45,890 bases of DNA from contig DAIDJG010000048.1 of the NCBI GenBank assembly GCA_027451445.1, positions 1 through 45,890 of the forward strand, read 5' to 3'. The first letter of the stretch is position 1; the number at the start of each line of letters is the position of its first letter. The notes beneath the pieces were generated by a model, which saw only the letters and a list, made by a program, of their open reading frames with translations, made no database searches and was not told the DNA's origin. This document shows, one piece after another, positions 43,801 through 45,890 of the stretch. The DNA comes from Singulisphaera sp. (GTDB taxonomy: Bacteria; Planctomycetota; Planctomycetia; Isosphaerales; Isosphaeraceae). Made by a program: the position numbers and the translations under genes.

Positions 43801-44339
43801 TGCCCGGTGAAGACCTCATCGGCCAGGTCGTACGCGACATGGCCGCGCAGACCGCCTGGACGTTCAACGACTGGTCCGAGGCCCTGCCCCGCTACGCAGT
43901 GCCGTCCCTGGTGGCCGCCCGTCTGCTGCGCGATGGCGACCGCCTCGCCTCCGACACCGCCCTCGAACGGATCACCGGCAGCGACGAGAGCCAGCTTCCG
44001 CCGCCAGGCGTCTCCCCAGCCGTCCACATGGCCGCGAGGGCCGAGGCACACGCCCTCAAGGGCGACTGGGGACAGGCCCAGACGCTCTACCAGCAGGCGA
44101 TCGATCTCACGACCCTGGACCGCGTCAAGCGCTCCTGGCAGGTCAATCTCGCGGATGTCGCCCTCCGGCTCCACGACGATTCCGCCCGGCAGAAGGCACT
44201 CGACGCGGCGAACAATCACGACCCCAACGACCCGATCACCCTGCGCGTCGTCGAACTCCAGAAATCCGGCGGCGAACGCACCGTGAATCGGGACCGCGAC
44301 GCGGGCGTCGCACGCACCAGCCTGGAAAAGCAACGCTGA
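40833..44339 (+). CDS. Large FHA-like/transmembrane/TPR protein of the EPS operon
   Basis: 1168 residues from ATG 40833, with AAGGAGGAG about 12 bases upstream; the frame is open further upstream but overlaps the Wzy-like gene. Residues about 5-99 resemble an FHA domain (VRIGRAPFCEVRL with Gly30-Arg31, SVTVDGRVV, PLRVGNLSLTL), but the usual Ser and His of the phosphothreonine pocket are replaced (TVAEEEFQLRR). Residues 100-800 are low-complexity Pro/Ala/Glu linker containing three inserted palindromes (41867-41968, 42057-42206, 42583-42758). One membrane helix lies at about 805-832 (PMTLSALAAGIFGVALAWTW), then a TPR-like helical domain to the end (LRTALQASPLEPAARLAWVH, AALRAYQAALELAATADVAR). 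A scaffold or regulator of the EPS machinery seems likely. I know no named family. Confidence 0.75.
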   Translation: MPETACLHIQASETDPIRVVPLPGLSVRIGRAPFCEVRLTEPTVAEEEFQLRRRGASWHLVPVASPGSVTVDGRVVDRPRPIAYGVPLRVGNLSLTLRPVGASPPEWTATASAASTVSKAIPAHAVESAVPRLPLRHERDARKHRSRPTVEEREKQWGARWKAAGERLRTSAATVAPPPPAPERPRAAEPLAGWRAAELPQRDQPRARKAARPLDSAAFPSVRAVDVPPAYPPVSKVTRPAQAPKAGRVRAAEEAKGRVPVVEAIAPVTPEAANGIHDAAATLELLSTDHDGTEGTASLELANNEPASLMQPFAPGDVESTVSEYAELASDSGPQSSLYVTSPLPPSPLVGEGWGGGAGTGAASRGTPHPNPPPQGGREPEDAATGASGLLSDLRAASPEIAPPLDLPPAPLTPPLCGDPLPQGERGDFALATGKDEFHTSPLVGEVGPQRGPGEGCGQDDPETSSVGNDVSEVSPRGNQAQKLANGFRRVLGLFVQFSDEANPSNPENGEAIEPARAKRRSLFGRRRAESDRAQHVSELDASPQTAETASDSSRASLQDNLSSRDPASGSEVAPPPQPAAKPNNSPPWEGGVGGVGSERTHTAGPVTPQPLSAGDRLTAESPTADGQCPPPLPPLPKGGSYEVPPLPTGVPSSDTVRDPGVSPPQTAPIEISNPPTPTADIPTTPIVEALSPDTAPPEPAPSHDLFSPQTWQAHTGGWAHEGLAVSSGTWEHVVVRHSPRTIDDPTNARPTPTEHWPSARDILAACAAAKPAEPPRAAPTARKPRPKRPAPTVGLEPNAWTVPLWLGWLPMTLSALAAGIFGVALAWTWAQEAKTTAILANHLARSTPGAKFPLEPEELSAPSWWRGTAGGLTRRAIALASSDRPDMQEAQTVLRTALQASPLEPAARLAWVHLNPGGDEKAALVLSAGLSRDVLSLAWTGRQLLKNGQKDAALRAYQAALELAATADVARFADPVYNEDDPQARRYFLPGEDLIGQVVRDMAAQTAWTFNDWSEALPRYAVPSLVAARLLRDGDRLASDTALERITGSDESQLPPPGVSPAVHMAARAEAHALKGDWGQAQTLYQQAIDLTTLDRVKRSWQVNLADVALRLHDDSARQKALDAANNHDPNDPITLRVVELQKSGGERTVNRDRDAGVARTSLEKQR
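41867..41968. repeat. In-frame palindromic element 1 inside the FHA-like gene
   Basis: 102 bp (34 codons). Arms TCCCTCCCCCCTCGTGGGGG... and their near-complement, same family as the intergenic 36788-36891 copy. Translated as PLVGEGWGGG and HPNPPPQGGR. Confidence 0.85.
42057..42206. repeat. In-frame palindromic element 2 inside the FHA-like gene
   Basis: 150 bp (50 codons). Perfect 16-bp outer stem CCCGCACCCCTCACCC with GGGTGAGGGGTGCGGG; inner stems CCTCTCCCACAAGGGGAGAG with its near-complement, plus small side hairpins (GCCGCTGTGCGGC; CGGCCCTCAACGAGGGCCG). A different family from element 1. Confidence 0.85.
42583..42758. repeat. In-frame palindromic element 3 inside the FHA-like gene
   Basis: Arms ATAACTCCCCCCCTTGGGAA... 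(from 42583) and their near-complement ending at 42758, separated by about 100 bases of spacer. A third family, by its arm sequence. The visible span (176 bp) is not a multiple of three, yet the frame stays open. Confidence 0.8.
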
Positions 44340-44380
44340 CGATGACCCGGCCCGCCGGATCCCCTCAAGGACGAACCGAC

Positions 44381-45346
44381 ATGGCGACCACCTCGGAGAC
44401 TTCGCGAAACCCCGCCTTGCTCGACCTCCTGCGCGAGGCGTGGCGCCGCCCCGACCAGCGCGTCACCCTCCTCGGTGCGCTCGCCGGAGGGCTCCTGCTC
44501 GGCCTGATGTACCTCGCGAACCTGCGCCATTTCGTCTACGCCTGGACGACCGACGACAACTACAGTCACGGCTTCCTCGTCCCGTTGATCAGCCTCTATT
44601 TCGCCAACCTCGCCGCCCAGCGCGGCCCTGTCGAAGTGCGCTCGGGAGTCGGACTCGGTGTGAGCCTGCTGGGCGTGTCGATCGCCGGCCGGCTGCTCAC
44701 GGTTCTGGTGCCGGTGCCGTTCCTGGGCGACCTTACGCTCCTGCTGGGCATCGCGGGGCTGTGCTCTCTAGTCGCGGGCACAGCCGTCCTGCGCCGGTAC
44801 TGGTTCGCGATCTTCTTCCTGATTTTCATGGTCCCCTTGCCCATCGCCCTTTACACCGAGATCGCCTCACCGCTGCAAATGAAAGTCAGCGAGGTCGCCT
44901 CGCACGTGCTGAACCTCACCGGGCTGCCTGTGCTGCGCGAGGGCAACAAGATGACTCTCCCGGGCGGCACCCAGATGTTCGTGGCCGAAGCGTGCAGCGG
45001 AATGCGGCAACTCACCGGCTTCATCGCCCTCACGGCCGCCATCGCCTACGTGACGTGCCGCCCCGTCTGGTACCGCTCGATCGTCATCGCCTCGTCGATC
45101 CCCATCGCCATGACCGCCAACATCGCGCGCGTGGTCCTGACCGGCTACATCATGCACGCCAACCCTGCCTATGCGTCGGGCACGTTCCACACGGCGGAGG
45201 GCCTGATCATGATGGGCTTCGGGCTTGCGCTGCTGCGAGTTGAGTGCTGGGTGCTGGACCAGGTTGTCGCACTGTTTGAACCGGTGGAAGGCAATACGGT
45301 GAGTGAGCCATCATTCCCACGGTCCTCCGTGGGAATGCCGTCTTGA
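44381..45346 (+). CDS. Exosortase (EpsH/Xrt family)
   Basis: 321 residues from ATG 44381, with AAGGACG 8 bases upstream; ATG 44342 is an alternative that begins right after the previous stop. About eight membrane helices. The exosortase catalytic triad is intact: Cys205 in VAEACSGMRQL, Arg250 in MTANIARVV and His270 in GTFHTAEG. Exosortases are transpeptidase-like enzymes that cleave the PEP-CTERM or similar tail of exported proteins and are known to co-occur with EPS operons, as here. The N-terminal DDNYSHGFLVPLISLYF segment is also typical. No C-terminally sorted substrate lies in the window. The last codons (SFPRSSVGMPS) are encoded by a perfect hairpin (45314-45339), so the original C-terminus may have been altered. 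Confidence 0.95.
   Translation: MATTSETSRNPALLDLLREAWRRPDQRVTLLGALAGGLLLGLMYLANLRHFVYAWTTDDNYSHGFLVPLISLYFANLAAQRGPVEVRSGVGLGVSLLGVSIAGRLLTVLVPVPFLGDLTLLLGIAGLCSLVAGTAVLRRYWFAIFFLIFMVPLPIALYTEIASPLQMKVSEVASHVLNLTGLPVLREGNKMTLPGGTQMFVAEACSGMRQLTGFIALTAAIAYVTCRPVWYRSIVIASSIPIAMTANIARVVLTGYIMHANPAYASGTFHTAEGLIMMGFGLALLRVECWVLDQVVALFEPVEGNTVSEPSFPRSSVGMPS
45314..45339. repeat. Perfect 11-bp hairpin at the exosortase 3' end
   Basis: CATTCCCACGG, loop TCCT, CCGTGGGAATG. It overlaps the last codons and lies 7 bases before the end of the gene. It may act in termination or be a dispersed repeat that extended the reading frame. Confidence 0.8.
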
Positions 45347-45408
45347 TCGCACGACGGTTCGCGGGAAAGTGCCGGCGATGAAGGGGGAGTGATCGCTTGA
45401 ATGCATTT

Positions 45409-45567
45409 GGGAGGGCGAGGCTCCGTCCGAGCCAGCTTTGATCCCGCGGCGAGTCTTCGAGCCGCGGAATCACCGCGAGCCGTCAGCCGCTCCGCCCACG
45501 CGATGTTCCGATGACTCGAAGACTCGTCATCGGAACAAGGCTGGCTCGGACGGAGCCTCGCCCTCCC
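45409..45567. repeat. Cloverleaf-like palindromic repeat, copy 2
   Basis: 32-bp arms 45409-45440 and 45536-45567, equal to copy 1 (6089-6253) except one C-to-T change that leaves a G-T pair. Hairpin A at 45440-45471 (loop GAGTCTTCGA, 11-bp stem, one mismatch) and hairpin B at 45505-45536 (loop TCGAAGACTC, perfect 11-bp stem). The stems differ in sequence from copy 1 but pair. The rest of the 45347-45716 gap holds no gene. Confidence 0.92.
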
Positions 45568-45716
45568 GATATCTTCGAGCCCGAATAAACATTGTCGACA
45601 CGATGACTGCCCAGGCCCTAAGTGGTCCGTTTCACAAATAACGTCGTAGTTTCGACGGTCTCTTGGTAGAAGGAGGCGGGATCCAAGAAAATGCCGGCTA
45701 AGGAAAGGATGCCGCT

Positions 45717-45890
45717 ATGCCAGGACCGAGACCCGCTGTCTGTACCTTTCCCGACGGATTCTTGCAAGAGGCCATCGACACCGTATCTCGTCGAACCGTG
45801 GCGGTCCAAACTGTCCAACGCTTTCGGCTCGTGCTTCTGTTTCATCGTCAGCCTTCCCTGGCGACCGCTGAGGCGGCCAGGGTGGTCGGC
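45717..45890 (+). CDS. IS630-like transposase N-terminus, 3'-truncated by window edge
   Basis: 58 residues from ATG 45717 to the window end, open throughout. The sequence (AIDTVSRRTVAVQTVQRFRL, VLLFHRQPSLATAEAARVVG) follows the N-terminal helix-turn-helix pattern of IS630/Tc1-type transposases (a basic R-R-T stretch, then Q-R-x-R-x-V-L-L and A-E-x-A-R-x-V-G). The catalytic DDE part would be downstream. The upstream CTAAGTGGTCCGTTTCAC (about 45617-45634) may be the element's left end but cannot be confirmed without the other end. AGGAAAGG upstream can serve as ribosome binding site. Confidence 0.6.
   Translation, partial: MPGPRPAVCTFPDGFLQEAIDTVSRRTVAVQTVQRFRLVLLFHRQPSLATAEAARVVG

Noticed and set aside
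1-45890. CRISPR array
   Set aside because: No series of direct repeats with regular spacers was seen; all strong repeats are inverted.

Overview
The window looks like a chromosomal segment of a planctomycete, most likely from the Isosphaera/Singulisphaera/Paludisphaera side of the phylum. This rests on protein families, not on a database search. It is GC-rich and carries a TIGR03067-type secreted protein, a LEPR-XLL-like N-terminal sorting motif, a DUF1573 protein, a squalene-cyclase-fold protein with a CxxCH motif, an exosortase, and many GC-rich palindromic repeats.

Layout. 1-1128: end of a Mrr-like restriction nuclease plus a possible TOPRIM-like partner, then a decayed gene with a 5-bp repeat (1241-1706). 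1945-7486 (minus): a large lipoprotein with a C-terminal beta-propeller, an MFS transporter, a cloverleaf-shaped palindromic repeat and a glycosyltransferase. 8219-10353: a small Cys/Pro/Tyr-rich secreted protein, a LEPR-like surface protein and a DUF1573 protein. 10822-15025: two STAS proteins, a MATE exporter, folD and a TIM-barrel sugar isomerase/epimerase. 15026-19348: gene-poor, with inverted repeats, a planctomycete hypothetical and the CxxCH cyclase-fold protein. 19349-23817: TIGR03067 protein, an ECF sigma factor overlapping a two-helix membrane protein (probable anti-sigma), and a hybrid histidine kinase with four PAS domains. 24502-29947: tandem paralogous secreted proteins, a second cloverleaf-like repeat, an SGNH hydrolase and a secreted hypothetical. 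30232-31185: a small protein plus a HEPN-domain protein, resembling a toxin-antitoxin or defence pair. 31671-34203: a DUF3179 protein, then a decayed zone with truncated hydrolase and RDD genes and an IS5-family insertion.

35010-45346 is an exopolysaccharide/exosortase operon on the plus strand: a WecA-like glycosyl-1-phosphate transferase starts the lipid-linked sugar, a Wzc-like tyrosine autokinase controls chain length and export, a Wzy/O-antigen-ligase-like membrane protein polymerises or ligates, a large FHA-like/transmembrane/TPR protein is probably a scaffold or regulator, and an exosortase processes sorted surface proteins. Three separate palindromic elements sit inside the coding sequence of the FHA-like protein without closing its frame. 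The window ends in another cloverleaf repeat and the start of an IS630-like transposase.

The most novel signal is a family of folded DNA repeats. Two 160-bp copies, 39 kb apart, share 32-bp outer arms. Their inner hairpin stems differ in sequence but keep pairing, and every inner loop carries the same 10-mer, GAGTCTTCGA, or its reverse complement. The same 10-mer lies in the loop of an otherwise unrelated hairpin at 15972-16014. This points to a recognition core acted on by an unidentified protein.
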